Assembly (NCBI GenBank): GCA_934330725.1
Contig: CAKRGM010000026.1
Coordinates: 1 to 35,262, forward strand
Source of the DNA: an uncultured Lachnospiraceae bacterium
GTDB taxonomy: Bacteria; Bacillota; Clostridia; Lachnospirales; Lachnospiraceae
DNA: 35,262 nucleotides
Direction of reading: 5' to 3'
Shown: positions 24,100 to 30,943 of the stretch, in pieces
How positions within the stretch are numbered: position 1 is the first letter of the stretch
How the letters are laid out: each line of letters opens with the position of its first letter
Notes under the pieces: model-generated
What the model was told of the DNA's origin: nothing
Databases searched by the model: none
Seen by the model: only the letters and a program-made list of their open reading frames with translations
Position numbers and translations under genes: made by a program

Positions 24100-25953
24100 C
24101 TAGTCAATATATTTCTTCATTACTTCTTCGATTGCAATATTTTCATAATCTGTTTTTTCTTTGTTTTCATCTAATATATCTATAATATCTTTAACCTTAT
24201 TAGGATAATTTAACAAATATTCCATAGTTAAATTTCCTTGTACAATAACCTTATATTCATCTGATATTGTATTATTATTATCAATCTTTGCTTTAACAAT
24301 TTCAATTTTATATGTTTCATCCTCTTTCATCATTCTGTTAAAAGCATCAACTAAATCCTGCGTAGTTTTTCCATCGAATCTGGTCTGTGGATAAAATATT
24401 ACATTCGGAACCTGTTCGGAACCATTATACGTATAGTGTGACACACCGCATCCCAGCTGAAATATGTTGGTTAACGTAGATAAGCTGCCCAGTTCCTCAT
24501 AATATTTAATATTTGTTTGTTTTTCTCTTTCATCTACATATTCACCAAACTTTTCAAAAGGTACCATTGCAAAATCTGCTCCTGAAACAAGCTGCCCAAG
24601 AAGTTCTCCACCTATATAATCAATAGCCTTATCTTTCAACTTTCCCCATATTTTATCAAAAGCTTCTTTACTTAAAGAATTAACCTCATTTTCTTCCGGA
24701 CTGGAATCTATTCCCAGGTATTTATTTATATAATAATGTTCTGTATTGATAAGTTTATCATTAGCCTCTGAAAAAAAGTCTGCTTTTTCCGCCGATAAAG
24801 TATTATATCCAAACTCGTCTTTTATTTTTGCCACAAGGTTCCCATCTTCATCATATTTTAATGTAATGTAATCAGATGTTATGTAATCAAGCATACCTGT
24901 TTCCTGATTGGAATTTAAAATATAACTCCATGCCTGTTTATCATAATTTCTACTTATTTCATCTATTATCTGATTATACTGGCAAAGCTTGCATACACGA
25001 TTTCTCAAATTAATATTATCTGGATTGGCCGTTGTAGCCATTGTATCTGCATTTATTTCCATTCGTAATAAGGTTTGAATAGCTTCAAGTTTTTTGCTTG
25101 CCTTAAACCCACCTGTTGACGGTAACTGTGCATCTGTATCTATTTCGTCCTCATCTACATCTGTAAACTGCCAGCAGTTTTTATTACACAATAAATACTC
25201 CAATAGTGACGGATCATCTTCATCACTGTTAGTAAGCATTAACGCTATATTCGCATATTCTCCCGTTGTAATATCTTTTTCATCTTTATTTAATACAGCA
25301 TCTATATAAGACTTCCTGTACGCATCTGAGTTTCTCCATTCAGCATCCATATTAGGTGAATATTTACCATTTTTATAAGCTCCTTTGATATCTGCAAGTG
25401 CATTTTGTGCTAACAGCCTGAATTGTGCGCTTTCACTGAATAAATCTGAAGTATTTGTATCTATATCATCATACTTTTGCTCTTTTTCTTCCATTTTCTT
25501 TCTGATTTCATCATTCTTATCAGCTAAGTTATCATACGATGAAGCCTGGGAAAGATACGATGATGACTCCCATGGCCAGAAAGCACTCCTTGCTTTACTC
25601 CTATACTCAGAAGCAGTTGTTCTTGCTGAGTCTCTTGCCTGTATAGCATCTTTCTTTTGTCTTAATATAACACTGCCATCCAGTTCCTCATCACCGACTG
25701 AATTCTTTAATGTACTATAGTCCTGCAAATCAAGGTTATTTGCATCGGTCATGGCCTGTAAAACAACCATGTAATCCATTATCTGCTGCTTCAATGTATT
25801 AAAAGCCTGACTTGTTAATTCATCATCAGATGCGAATTTTTCCAGCCCTTTTCTGATTTTTTCTATGGATTTATTATCATTTTCAAGCACTCCTATAGCC
25901 GAATTACTTTCAGCTTTAATTGTACCTGGATTTAAATAAGAATTTTCGTTCAT
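24100..25953 (-). CDS. LXG-like type VII secretion effector with unassigned C-terminal domain
   Basis: A 617-residue soluble protein. The first 230 residues are helical and heptad-rich (ENDNKSIEKIRKGLEKF, IMDYMVVLQAM, DKNDEIRKKMEEKEQKYDDIDTNTSDLF), the pattern of the T7SS-targeting LXG domain. A middle section (about 230-440) has no recognised motif. A Gly-rich hinge (GELLGQLVSGADFAMVPFEKFGEYVDE, about 450-480) leads to a C-terminal domain of about 140 residues (LGCGVSHYTYNGSEQ..., IEIVKAKIDNNN...) that I cannot assign. It has no signal peptide. The ATG overlaps the stop of the second helical protein (ATGA) and has GAGGAG 8 bases upstream. Followed by two putative immunity genes. An antibacterial toxin role is likely but not proven. 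Confidence 0.72.
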   Translation of the reverse strand: MNENSYLNPGTIKAESNSAIGVLENDNKSIEKIRKGLEKFASDDELTSQAFNTLKQQIMDYMVVLQAMTDANNLDLQDYSTLKNSVGDEELDGSVILRQKKDAIQARDSARTTASEYRSKARSAFWPWESSSYLSQASSYDNLADKNDEIRKKMEEKEQKYDDIDTNTSDLFSESAQFRLLAQNALADIKGAYKNGKYSPNMDAEWRNSDAYRKSYIDAVLNKDEKDITTGEYANIALMLTNSDEDDPSLLEYLLCNKNCWQFTDVDEDEIDTDAQLPSTGGFKASKKLEAIQTLLRMEINADTMATTANPDNINLRNRVCKLCQYNQIIDEISRNYDKQAWSYILNSNQETGMLDYITSDYITLKYDEDGNLVAKIKDEFGYNTLSAEKADFFSEANDKLINTEHYYINKYLGIDSSPEENEVNSLSKEAFDKIWGKLKDKAIDYIGGELLGQLVSGADFAMVPFEKFGEYVDEREKQTNIKYYEELGSLSTLTNIFQLGCGVSHYTYNGSEQVPNVIFYPQTRFDGKTTQDLVDAFNRMMKEDETYKIEIVKAKIDNNNTISDEYKVIVQGNLTMEYLLNYPNKVKDIIDILDENKEKTDYENIAIEEVMKKYID

Positions 25954-26330
25954 CTGTCATACTCCTCTTCATTGCTTTTTAATTCCTGTTCTATCTGCAC
26001 AAGACGAATGTTTTTTTCATCTATCATTTCCTGTGTCTGATTCTGCTGCTGACGTATATTATCAGAATATTCCTGCATAAATTCATATCTGTTTGTATTT
26101 ATGTTTCTTATTATATCCTGACTCTCTTCATATAACTGTACCAGCGAGCCGTCCTTTAATACATTCCAGATTTCTTTATTCTCATCCATTTTTCTGTTTA
26201 TTGCTGAAAGATTTTCGTCTTCATTCTCTTCCCAGGCGCTTATGCTTTTAAAATTATACTCTGTCTCTTCTAACTGATTCTTAAGACTTCGTATATCATC
26301 CTGTAACATTTCCAGTTCAAAATTATCCAT
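25950..26330 (-). CDS. Coiled-coil T7SS partner protein (DUF3958/DUF5082-like)
   Basis: A 126-residue, almost entirely helical protein made of two long coiled-coil segments (MLQDDIRSLKNQLEETEYNFKSI and the Gln-rich QQQNQTQEMIDEKNIRLVQIEQEL) around a short turn. This matches the small helical-hairpin proteins encoded beside LXG effectors (Lap2/DUF3958 or YwqH/DUF5082 type), which bind the effector's LXG domain and help target it to the secretion machine. Family assignment rests on size, fold and position, not on a specific motif. GGAG lies 5 bases before the ATG. It sits between the WXG100-like gene and the effector gene, overlapping the latter by four bases. Confidence 0.65.
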   Translation of the reverse strand: MDNFELEMLQDDIRSLKNQLEETEYNFKSISAWEENEDENLSAINRKMDENKEIWNVLKDGSLVQLYEESQDIIRNINTNRYEFMQEYSDNIRQQQNQTQEMIDEKNIRLVQIEQELKSNEEEYDR

Positions 26331-26386
26331 ATATACTCCATTCTTAGTTTTTTATATAGCACAAGTTATTTCTACATTATCTTCAA

Positions 26387-26665
26387 TTACTTTTCTGTAA
26401 TTAATGATTTAAGTGTTTCATCATACTGTCTGAAGGTTGCACCAATACTTCTTATATTAGAAACTTCTCTGTCCATGCTTTTTCCAAAGTTCCTTATTAT
26501 TCTCTGAGAACCCTGATATGACAGTCTGACCTGCGAACATGCCCTTATCGTAGACTTATGGTCTGCATTTTCAAGTTTATGCCCTGTAAAATAATCTGAT
26601 ATCCCCTGAATATTTCCTGCATGATTTTCAACAGCTGTGCTGTTAACTGTAATATTAGTCTTCAC
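26387..26665 (-). CDS. WXG100-like T7SS targeting protein (DUF3130/TIGR04197, SACOL2603-like)
   Basis: A 92-residue helical protein resembling the SACOL2603/TIGR04197 (DUF3130) family of small T7SS-associated proteins: N-terminal INSTAVENHAGNIQGIS-like helix, a central Thr-Ile/Ser-rich turn, and the C-terminal GKSMDREVSNIRSIGATFRQYDETLKSL helix that is typical of the group. Such proteins (Lap1 in streptococci) act with a second helical partner as targeting factors for LXG effectors. I prefer the GTG at 26665, with GGAGG 11 bases upstream; the ATG at 26683 includes that site. It is the first gene of the cassette and follows a candidate promoter at 26757-26784. Confidence 0.75.
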   Translation of the reverse strand: MKTNITVNSTAVENHAGNIQGISDYFTGHKLENADHKSTIRACSQVRLSYQGSQRIIRNFGKSMDREVSNIRSIGATFRQYDETLKSLITEK

Positions 26666-26756
26666 GTATAATCTTTCCTCCATATCCTTTTAGCTTTTAT
26701 TTTTAGCAAAGTACTATGATATTAAAATGACTTATTTGAAATTAAACATAGTTTTT

Positions 26757-26784
26757 ATTATGCCTGTTTAAAATGATATTTCAA
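26757..26784 (-). promoter_or_regulatory. Candidate promoter of the T7SS cassette
   Basis: Minus-strand -35 TTGAAA (26779-26784) and -10 CATAAT (26757-26762), spacer 16, about 90 bases upstream of the WXG100-like start. Confidence 0.45.
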
Positions 26785-26949
26785 GTATATCGTATAAAGG
26801 GAAATAATGGAACTGTACTAAAGTACTATTTTTATGTTTTTTTTATGTTTTTTCTTAATAAAGAGCATTTTTTTATTATTATTTACATATTGTCCAGTTT
26901 TTTTATGTGACTATATATTTCACTGACTTTTGTAAATAAATTTTTTAAC

Positions 26950-27006
26950 AAAAAAGCATGTCAACGATAAGTTATTATTAAAAAACTTATCGTTAGCATG
27001 CTTTTA
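26950..27006 (-). terminator. Strong terminator after the nitroreductase gene (probably bidirectional)
   Basis: Arms AAAAGCATG-NN-AACGATAAGTT and AACTTATCGTT-NN-CATGCTTTT form about 20 pairs around a 10-base loop. The minus-strand product ends in TTTTTT and the plus-strand product in TTTTAATTT. Confidence 0.85.
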
Positions 27007-27078
27007 ATTTACACATATGATTATTACTGTCATATACTGTTTTTATATAATATTTAACTGTTTAGTTATAAAATATAT

Positions 27079-27606
27079 CTATCTTATATAATAAACCCAG
27101 TTTTTCTTTCTTTCATGTGCTTCTGGATATTCTCCATTAACATATCCAAGTGCACAATGGCCTATGCCTTCATATTCACCCTCAATACCAAGTGACTTTA
27201 ATAAGTTTTTTCCCTCTTCCTCCTCAAATTCTTCCTTTGCACGATGGATCCAGCAGCTTCCGATTCCAAGGTCATGTGCTGCAAGCATAAGATTTTCCAT
27301 AACAAGACTTCCATCATATACCCTGTTTGGTGCTGATTTGTCTGCAAGCACAATAAGAATTACCGGTGCCCCATAGAATGGATCAAATCCTTTTTCCCAT
27401 CCACCTATCTGACAGTTCACTTCAGATATTCTGTCACGCATTTCTTTATTAGTAACTGCAATAATAATCGGTGACTGCATATTTCTTCCTGTTGGAGCAT
27501 ATGTTCCTGCCTCAATTATCTTATCAAGGATGTCCTCCGGAATCATATCCGGTTTAAAATTACGTACACTTCTTCTTGTTTTAATATTATCTAATACTTC
27601 ACTCAT
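27079..27606 (-). CDS. Nitroreductase family protein
   Basis: A 175-residue FMN-binding oxidoreductase of the nitroreductase superfamily. The FMN-binding start IKTRRSVRNFKPDMIPEDILDKIIEAGTYAPTGRNMQSP (about 7-45) is typical, as is the DLGIGSCWIH segment near 110 and the C-terminal IGHCALGY near 150. Such enzymes reduce nitro compounds, quinones or other acceptors with NAD(P)H; the natural substrate is unknown. The ATG at 27606 has AGGAGG 8 bases upstream and replaces a longer frame starting at 27714. Promoter: -10 TATAAT (27637-27642) with a weak -35 (27660-27665). Monocistronic, ending in the strong terminator at 26950-27006. A divergent promoter for the small peptide gene lies just upstream. 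Confidence 0.92.
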   Translation of the reverse strand: MSEVLDNIKTRRSVRNFKPDMIPEDILDKIIEAGTYAPTGRNMQSPIIIAVTNKEMRDRISEVNCQIGGWEKGFDPFYGAPVILIVLADKSAPNRVYDGSLVMENLMLAAHDLGIGSCWIHRAKEEFEEEEGKNLLKSLGIEGEYEGIGHCALGYVNGEYPEAHERKKNWVYYIR

Positions 27607-27636
27607 AATTAACCTCCTGCTAATATATTTATTCCA

Positions 27637-27665
27637 ATTATACATCTTCCACTTACTTCCTGCAA
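27637..27665 (-). promoter_or_regulatory. Candidate nitroreductase promoter
   Basis: Minus-strand perfect TATAAT (27637-27642) with weak -35 TTGCAG (27660-27665), spacer 17. It is close to and divergent from the peptide-gene promoter. Confidence 0.45.
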
Positions 27666-27681
27666 TTCCAGCAGTCTCATA

Positions 27682-27710
27682 TTGCGAAATTGTTACAGAA
27701 TTGTTACAAT
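27682..27710 (+). promoter_or_regulatory. Candidate promoter of the 20-residue peptide gene, with direct repeats
   Basis: Plus-strand -35 TTGCGA (27682-27687) and -10 TACAAT (27705-27710), spacer exactly 17. The repeat AATTGTTACA occurs at 27688-27697 and 27699-27708, 11 bases apart, filling the spacer and overlapping the -10. That is a plausible regulator site. Confidence 0.55.
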
Positions 27711-27750
27711 TCATTTGTACTTAGCTAAGACAAATCAACACAAAGCCGAC

Positions 27751-27768
27751 GCATAGCGTCTGCGGAAT
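27751..27768 (+). promoter_or_regulatory. Leader hairpin module GACGC-N3-GCGTC-TGCGGAATG, copy 1
   Basis: In the leader of the 20-residue peptide gene, GACGC-ATA-GCGTC is followed by TGCGGAATGGAGG, which contains the ribosome binding site. The same module with loop AAC occurs in the araC leader (about 31955-31978). Confidence 0.65.
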
Positions 27769-27779
27769 GGAGGATTAAT

Positions 27780-27842
27780 ATGTGTTTTAAATTTTTCAAC
27801 TGTGATTTATTGACATTTATCCGTAACTGCTTCGGATGCTAA
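27780..27842 (+). CDS. 20-residue Cys-rich hydrophobic peptide gene
   Basis: A complete small transcription unit on the plus strand: promoter, leader hairpin, GGAGG 6 bases before the ATG, a 20-codon frame and an intrinsic terminator 6 bases after the TAA. The peptide is MCFKFFNCDLLTFIRNCFGC: four Cys (positions 2, 8, 17, 20), five Phe and only Lys, Arg and one Asp charged. I do not recognise it. It is not a thiamine leader: the nearby thi genes are on the other strand and end here. Candidates are a membrane-active or signalling peptide, a type I toxin-like peptide, a metal-binding peptide, or a small-RNA gene with a fortuitous frame. The well-formed unit makes an expressed transcript likely; translation is less certain. 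Confidence 0.55.
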   Translation: MCFKFFNCDLLTFIRNCFGC

Positions 27843-27848
27843 TACATC

Positions 27849-27882
27849 AAAGAGCTGCCACAATAGCGTGACAGCTCTTTTT
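27849..27882 (+). terminator. Intrinsic terminator between the peptide gene and thiH
   Basis: Arms AAAGAGCTG and CAGCTCTTT with an inner CAC/GTG helix, followed by TTTTTG on the plus strand. It is also positioned to end the thiSGH transcript on the minus strand, where the one mismatch becomes a G-U pair but the T run is shorter. Confidence 0.85.
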
Positions 27883-27897
27883 GAATTTAACATCATT

Positions 27898-29166
27898 TTA
27901 TACATAAACATAATCATTTAACACTGGCTGAAGTCCTTCTTTCTCAATATCCTGATACATTTCATTAAAACTTCTGCCATCGGATATTTCAAACTGCTCA
28001 TCTCCTGCTCCTGATGTATCTTTTCCCTCATATTTTTGTTCATGATCACCAATACCTGTTGAAACACCGGCTGATACTTTTGTTGCTGCAATTTTTGTAA
28101 TTCCATCCCTGAAATGTTTCTGTTCTCTTGATGAAACTGTAATTCCAACATACGGAAGGAATATCCTGTAGGCACACAGTACCTGACAAAGCTGCCTTTC
28201 ATGTACATCGAGCGGATTTATTTTATCATTGTTAATTATCGGGCGGAGTCTTGGACATGACAGGCTATATTCTGCATATGGATATTTTCGCTGAAGATAA
28301 TAAACATGCAAAGCAGAAGCAAGTGCATCCTTTCTAAAATCTGCAAGCCCTAACAGTGCAGAAAATCCAACACCTCTCATACCTCCCATAAGTGCCCTTT
28401 CCTGTGCCTCAAAACGATATGGAAATACTCTTTTATGTCCCATTAAATGCAGAGTCTCATATTTATCACTGTCATATGTCTCCTGAAATACTGTTACATA
28501 ATCTGCTCCACACTCATGCAGATATCTGTATTCATCCGAATTAACAGGATATATTTCAAGTCCGATATTTCTAAAATACTTTTTAGCCAGCTTGCATGCC
28601 TCACCAATATACTTAATATCGCTCTTTGTACGGCTCTCTCCTGTAAGCATAAGAATTTCTTCAATTCCCGAATCTGCAATAACCTTCATCTCTTTTTCAA
28701 TTTCCTGATAGTTGAGTTTTTTACGATGAATATCATTATAGCAGTTAAATCCGCAGTATATGCAGTAATTTTCACAATAATTTGCAATATAAAGCGGTGT
28801 AAATATGTAAACAGTATTTCCAAAATGTTTACTTGTTTCTATTTTGGCTTTTTGCGCCATTTGCTCAAGAAAAGGCTCAGCTGCAGGCGATAATAATGCC
28901 TTAAAATCTTCAATACTGCATCTGTCAGACTCTAATGCACGCATTACATCTGCAGCAGTATATTTGTCATAATCATATGCCTTCATCTCAGACAATACTT
29001 TATTTCTTATTTCCGGCGAAATCTGTTCCATTCCCTCCATATATTCCATATGGTTTGTCCTTGATGACGGATCATTTTCCAGACGATGTTTTTTCTCTAA
29101 TGCCTGTTCGCCGAGCTTTTCTGAATCAACAAAAAAATCGTTTTTCACACTATTCCCTTCTTCCAT
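27898..29166 (-). CDS. thiH: 2-iminoacetate synthase, radical SAM
   Basis: ThiH cleaves tyrosine by radical SAM chemistry to give dehydroglycine (2-iminoacetate) for thiazole synthesis, the oxygen-sensitive route used by anaerobes. The 422-residue protein carries the 4Fe-4S motif CENYCIYCGF (Cx3Cx2C) near residues 130-138, the EEILMLTGE strand that follows it, and the ThiH-type ADYVTVFQETYD and GHKRVFPYRFEAQERA segments. The N-terminal helical extension is usual for ThiH. Its ATG overlaps the thiG stop by one base (TAATG) with AAGGA just upstream. Last gene of thiS-thiG-thiH. The tail differs somewhat from E. coli ThiH but the protein is full length. Confidence 0.95.
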   Translation of the reverse strand: MEEGNSVKNDFFVDSEKLGEQALEKKHRLENDPSSRTNHMEYMEGMEQISPEIRNKVLSEMKAYDYDKYTAADVMRALESDRCSIEDFKALLSPAAEPFLEQMAQKAKIETSKHFGNTVYIFTPLYIANYCENYCIYCGFNCYNDIHRKKLNYQEIEKEMKVIADSGIEEILMLTGESRTKSDIKYIGEACKLAKKYFRNIGLEIYPVNSDEYRYLHECGADYVTVFQETYDSDKYETLHLMGHKRVFPYRFEAQERALMGGMRGVGFSALLGLADFRKDALASALHVYYLQRKYPYAEYSLSCPRLRPIINNDKINPLDVHERQLCQVLCAYRIFLPYVGITVSSREQKHFRDGITKIAATKVSAGVSTGIGDHEQKYEGKDTSGAGDEQFEISDGRSFNEMYQDIEKEGLQPVLNDYVYV

Positions 29167-29939
29167 TAGTTCCTTAAAAATCCTGTCAATGGATCTGAGG
29201 CTGAAGCTCCACGCTCAAGCACTCTTCCAAGTCCTGCACGATATGCAGCACGTCCGGCATCAATTGCATTTTTAAATGCCCCGGCCATGGCTGCAACATT
29301 TCCCGCTGTTGCAATAGCTGTATTTGCCATAACTGCTGCCGCACCCATTTCCATAGCTTCACATGCCTGCGATGGCCTTCCTATTCCGGCATCAACAATT
29401 ACAGGCAGATCAATTTCATCAATCAGAATCTGGATAAATTCCTTTGTCGCAAGACCTTTATTTGAACCAATAGGTGATGCAAGCGGCATTACTGCTGCTG
29501 CGCCCGCATCAACCAGTTCACGTGCTGCATAAAGATCAGGATACATGTATGGCAGAACTGTGAAACCTTCCTTTGCAAGCTGCCTTGTCGCCTTTATAGT
29601 CTCATTATTATCAGGAAGAAGATATTTGCTGTCACGCATAATCTCTATCTTTATAAAATCACCGCATCCTAACTCTCTTGCCATTCTTGCAATACGGACT
29701 GCCTCACTTGCATCTCTGGCTCCTGACGTATTTGGTAAAAGTGTAACATTATCCGGTATGTAGTCAAGAATATTCTCACTTTGCTTAGTATTAGTACGTC
29801 TTACTGCCAGTGTAATAATCTCAGCTTTTGCATTTTCAACCGCTGCCTTAATAAGTTCCATTGAATATTTCCCTGAGCCTAAAATAAATCTTGAGGAAAA
29901 CTCCTTTCCTCCAAGCATAAAAGTATCTTTTTGTTTCAT
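29166..29939 (-). CDS. thiG: Thiazole synthase
   Basis: ThiG is a TIM-barrel enzyme that condenses 1-deoxy-xylulose-5-phosphate, ThiS-thiocarboxylate and dehydroglycine into the thiazole phosphate of thiamine. The 257-residue protein shows the family start MLGGKEFSSRFILGSGKY, the ALAVRRTN-like ITLAVRRTNTK strand with the conserved Arg/Asn, NTSGARDASEAVRIARMARE, and the phosphate-binding PVIVDAGIGRPSQACEAMEMGAAAVMANTAIA segment. The start at 29939 has GGCAGGA upstream; a longer frame from 29972 lacks a ribosome site. It lies about 50 bases after thiS and overlaps thiH by one base. Confidence 0.96.
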   Translation of the reverse strand: MKQKDTFMLGGKEFSSRFILGSGKYSMELIKAAVENAKAEIITLAVRRTNTKQSENILDYIPDNVTLLPNTSGARDASEAVRIARMARELGCGDFIKIEIMRDSKYLLPDNNETIKATRQLAKEGFTVLPYMYPDLYAARELVDAGAAAVMPLASPIGSNKGLATKEFIQILIDEIDLPVIVDAGIGRPSQACEAMEMGAAAVMANTAIATAGNVAAMAGAFKNAIDAGRAAYRAGLGRVLERGASASDPLTGFLRN

Positions 29940-29989
29940 TATAGTAATCCTGCCTTTCTGATAATGTATCATTAAATATAAAAACTTAA

Positions 29990-30184
29990 TCAGCCGCCGC
30001 CGACAAAGCTTACGATTTCAACCATATCACCCGAATGTAAAATCGTTTCTTTATATTCTGCTTTTGGAATCATTTCTTCGTTGCGCTCAACAGCTATCTG
30101 TTGTACTTTATACCCATTCTCGTCAAGGAATTCACACAATGATTTTTCTTTATAGTCATATTCTTTTCCGTTGATTTTAATCAT
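29990..30184 (-). CDS. thiS: Sulfur carrier protein ThiS
   Basis: A 64-residue ubiquitin-like protein ending in Gly-Gly (VEIVSFVGGG). The C-terminal glycine is converted to a thiocarboxylate that donates sulfur to the thiazole ring. The beta-grasp pattern (MIKINGKEYDYKE, LCEFLDENGY, IAVERNEEMIPK) is typical. AAAGGAGG lies about 11 bases before the ATG. First gene of the thi operon. No thiF (the adenylyltransferase that activates ThiS) is present in the window, so it must be elsewhere or replaced by another E1-like enzyme. Confidence 0.95.
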   Translation of the reverse strand: MIKINGKEYDYKEKSLCEFLDENGYKVQQIAVERNEEMIPKAEYKETILHSGDMVEIVSFVGGG

Positions 30185-30240
30185 TTAAAGCCTGCCTCCT
30201 TTTAACATTATGTAGTGTCATTGTTTAAGTAAATATGCAA

Positions 30241-30293
30241 AAAAGCCACACGAAAAAATACACCAAAGGTGGTGTACCCCTTCGTGTGGCTTT
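30241..30293 (-). terminator. Long intrinsic terminator or attenuator between promoter and thiS
   Basis: On the minus strand the stem has 13 perfect pairs (AAAGCCACACGAA/TTCGTGTGGCTTT), then four G-U pairs (GGGG/TTTT), then six perfect pairs (TACACC/GGTGTA) and a 6-base loop, followed by a run of T. On the plus strand the four G-U pairs would be A-C mismatches, so the structure belongs to the minus-strand transcript. It lies just after the predicted start of the thi transcript and just after the metallophosphoesterase gene. Confidence 0.85.
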
Positions 30294-30312
30294 AAGTCAA
30301 CACTCTTTTGTT

Positions 30313-30341
30313 ATAGTATTACTTTTGTATTAACATGTCAA
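30313..30341 (-). promoter_or_regulatory. Near-consensus promoter ahead of the thiS attenuator
   Basis: Minus-strand -35 TTGACA (30336-30341, perfect) and -10 TACTAT (30313-30318), spacer 17. The -35 overlaps the stop codon of the metallophosphoesterase gene. The predicted start is about 15 bases before the terminator stem. No TPP riboswitch motif was found between here and thiS. Confidence 0.6.
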
Positions 30342-30823
30342 GCCCTGCTTACCTGTGCTTTTATCTTATCAAATGAAACGGGTCTGTATCCGGTTCTTTC
30401 AACTGAAACGCAGTAATGTTGTCTGCTGAATGTCCTGTATAGCGGAGAGTTGTGTACATGTCCGAAAATGTTTGCATATGGCATGTTCTCATTGACATAA
30501 AGTGGTTCATGCGACAATATCCAGAATCCATCCAATATAATGGGATGGTCATACACCTCTGTAAAACCACATCTGCGATATTCTTCATTACTCTTTACAT
30601 CATGATTTCCTTTTATAAGATACTTTATGCCGTTTAAATGTTTTACAACAGCATCATCTCCAACATCGCCAACGACATATACCTCATCATCACTGCCTAT
30701 AGTTTCATTCCATAATGACACCATCTCTTCTGTCATCTGGCAAGCATCTGCAAATGGTCTGTTCTCATACCTTAGTATGCGCTCATCACCAAAATGCATA
30801 TCCGCTATAAAATAGATTCCCAT
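30338..30823 (-). CDS. Small metallophosphoesterase (calcineurin-like)
   Basis: A 161-residue dinuclear-metal phosphoesterase. The motifs are in order: DMHFGD (residues 8-13, D-x-H), VVGDVGDD near 50, GNHD near 72, ILSHEPLY near 104 and FGHVHNS near 118, together giving the full set of metal ligands. The length is that of the compact YfcE-like group of single-domain phosphoesterases, acting on phosphodiesters or nucleotides; substrate unknown. It lies 120 bases after the HAD gene on the same strand with no promoter or terminator seen between, so the two may be co-transcribed. The end of the gene overlaps the -35 of the thi promoter. Confidence 0.9.
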   Translation of the reverse strand: MGIYFIADMHFGDERILRYENRPFADACQMTEEMVSLWNETIGSDDEVYVVGDVGDDAVVKHLNGIKYLIKGNHDVKSNEEYRRCGFTEVYDHPIILDGFWILSHEPLYVNENMPYANIFGHVHNSPLYRTFSRQHYCVSVERTGYRPVSFDKIKAQVSRA

Positions 30824-30943
30824 ACTTGTCTTTTTACCTGCCTCTATGCTTCCGTTTCTTTTTCTTATGTCTGAACTGCGCCTGTCCTCTAACGTCGCAT
30901 TTTCATTTTTGCAATACTTATCAATATAACAATTACAGTTATC

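Larger units (their letters stand above)
26684..27078. other. 395-base AT-rich intergenic region
   Basis: It holds the T7SS cassette promoter, a GTACT-TT-AGTAC dyad (26814-26825), two copies of AAAGTACTAT (26708-26717, 26820-26829) flanking that promoter, and the nitroreductase terminator (26950-27006). The remaining sequence is poly-A/T with no gene seen on either strand. Confidence 0.7.

Noticed and set aside
27688..27708. TnrA/GlnR-type nitrogen box
   Set aside because: The two TTACA-like halves are one base too far apart for the TGTNA-N7-TNACA consensus; it reads better as direct repeats.
28447..28893. 148-residue plus-strand frame inside thiH
   Set aside because: It is antisense to the conserved radical SAM core, has no ribosome binding site and encodes no recognisable domain.
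30184..30337. TPP riboswitch upstream of thiS
   Set aside because: The CUGAGA and ACCUGAUCUGGAUAAUGCC landmarks are absent on the minus strand; only the promoter and the terminator-like hairpin are present.
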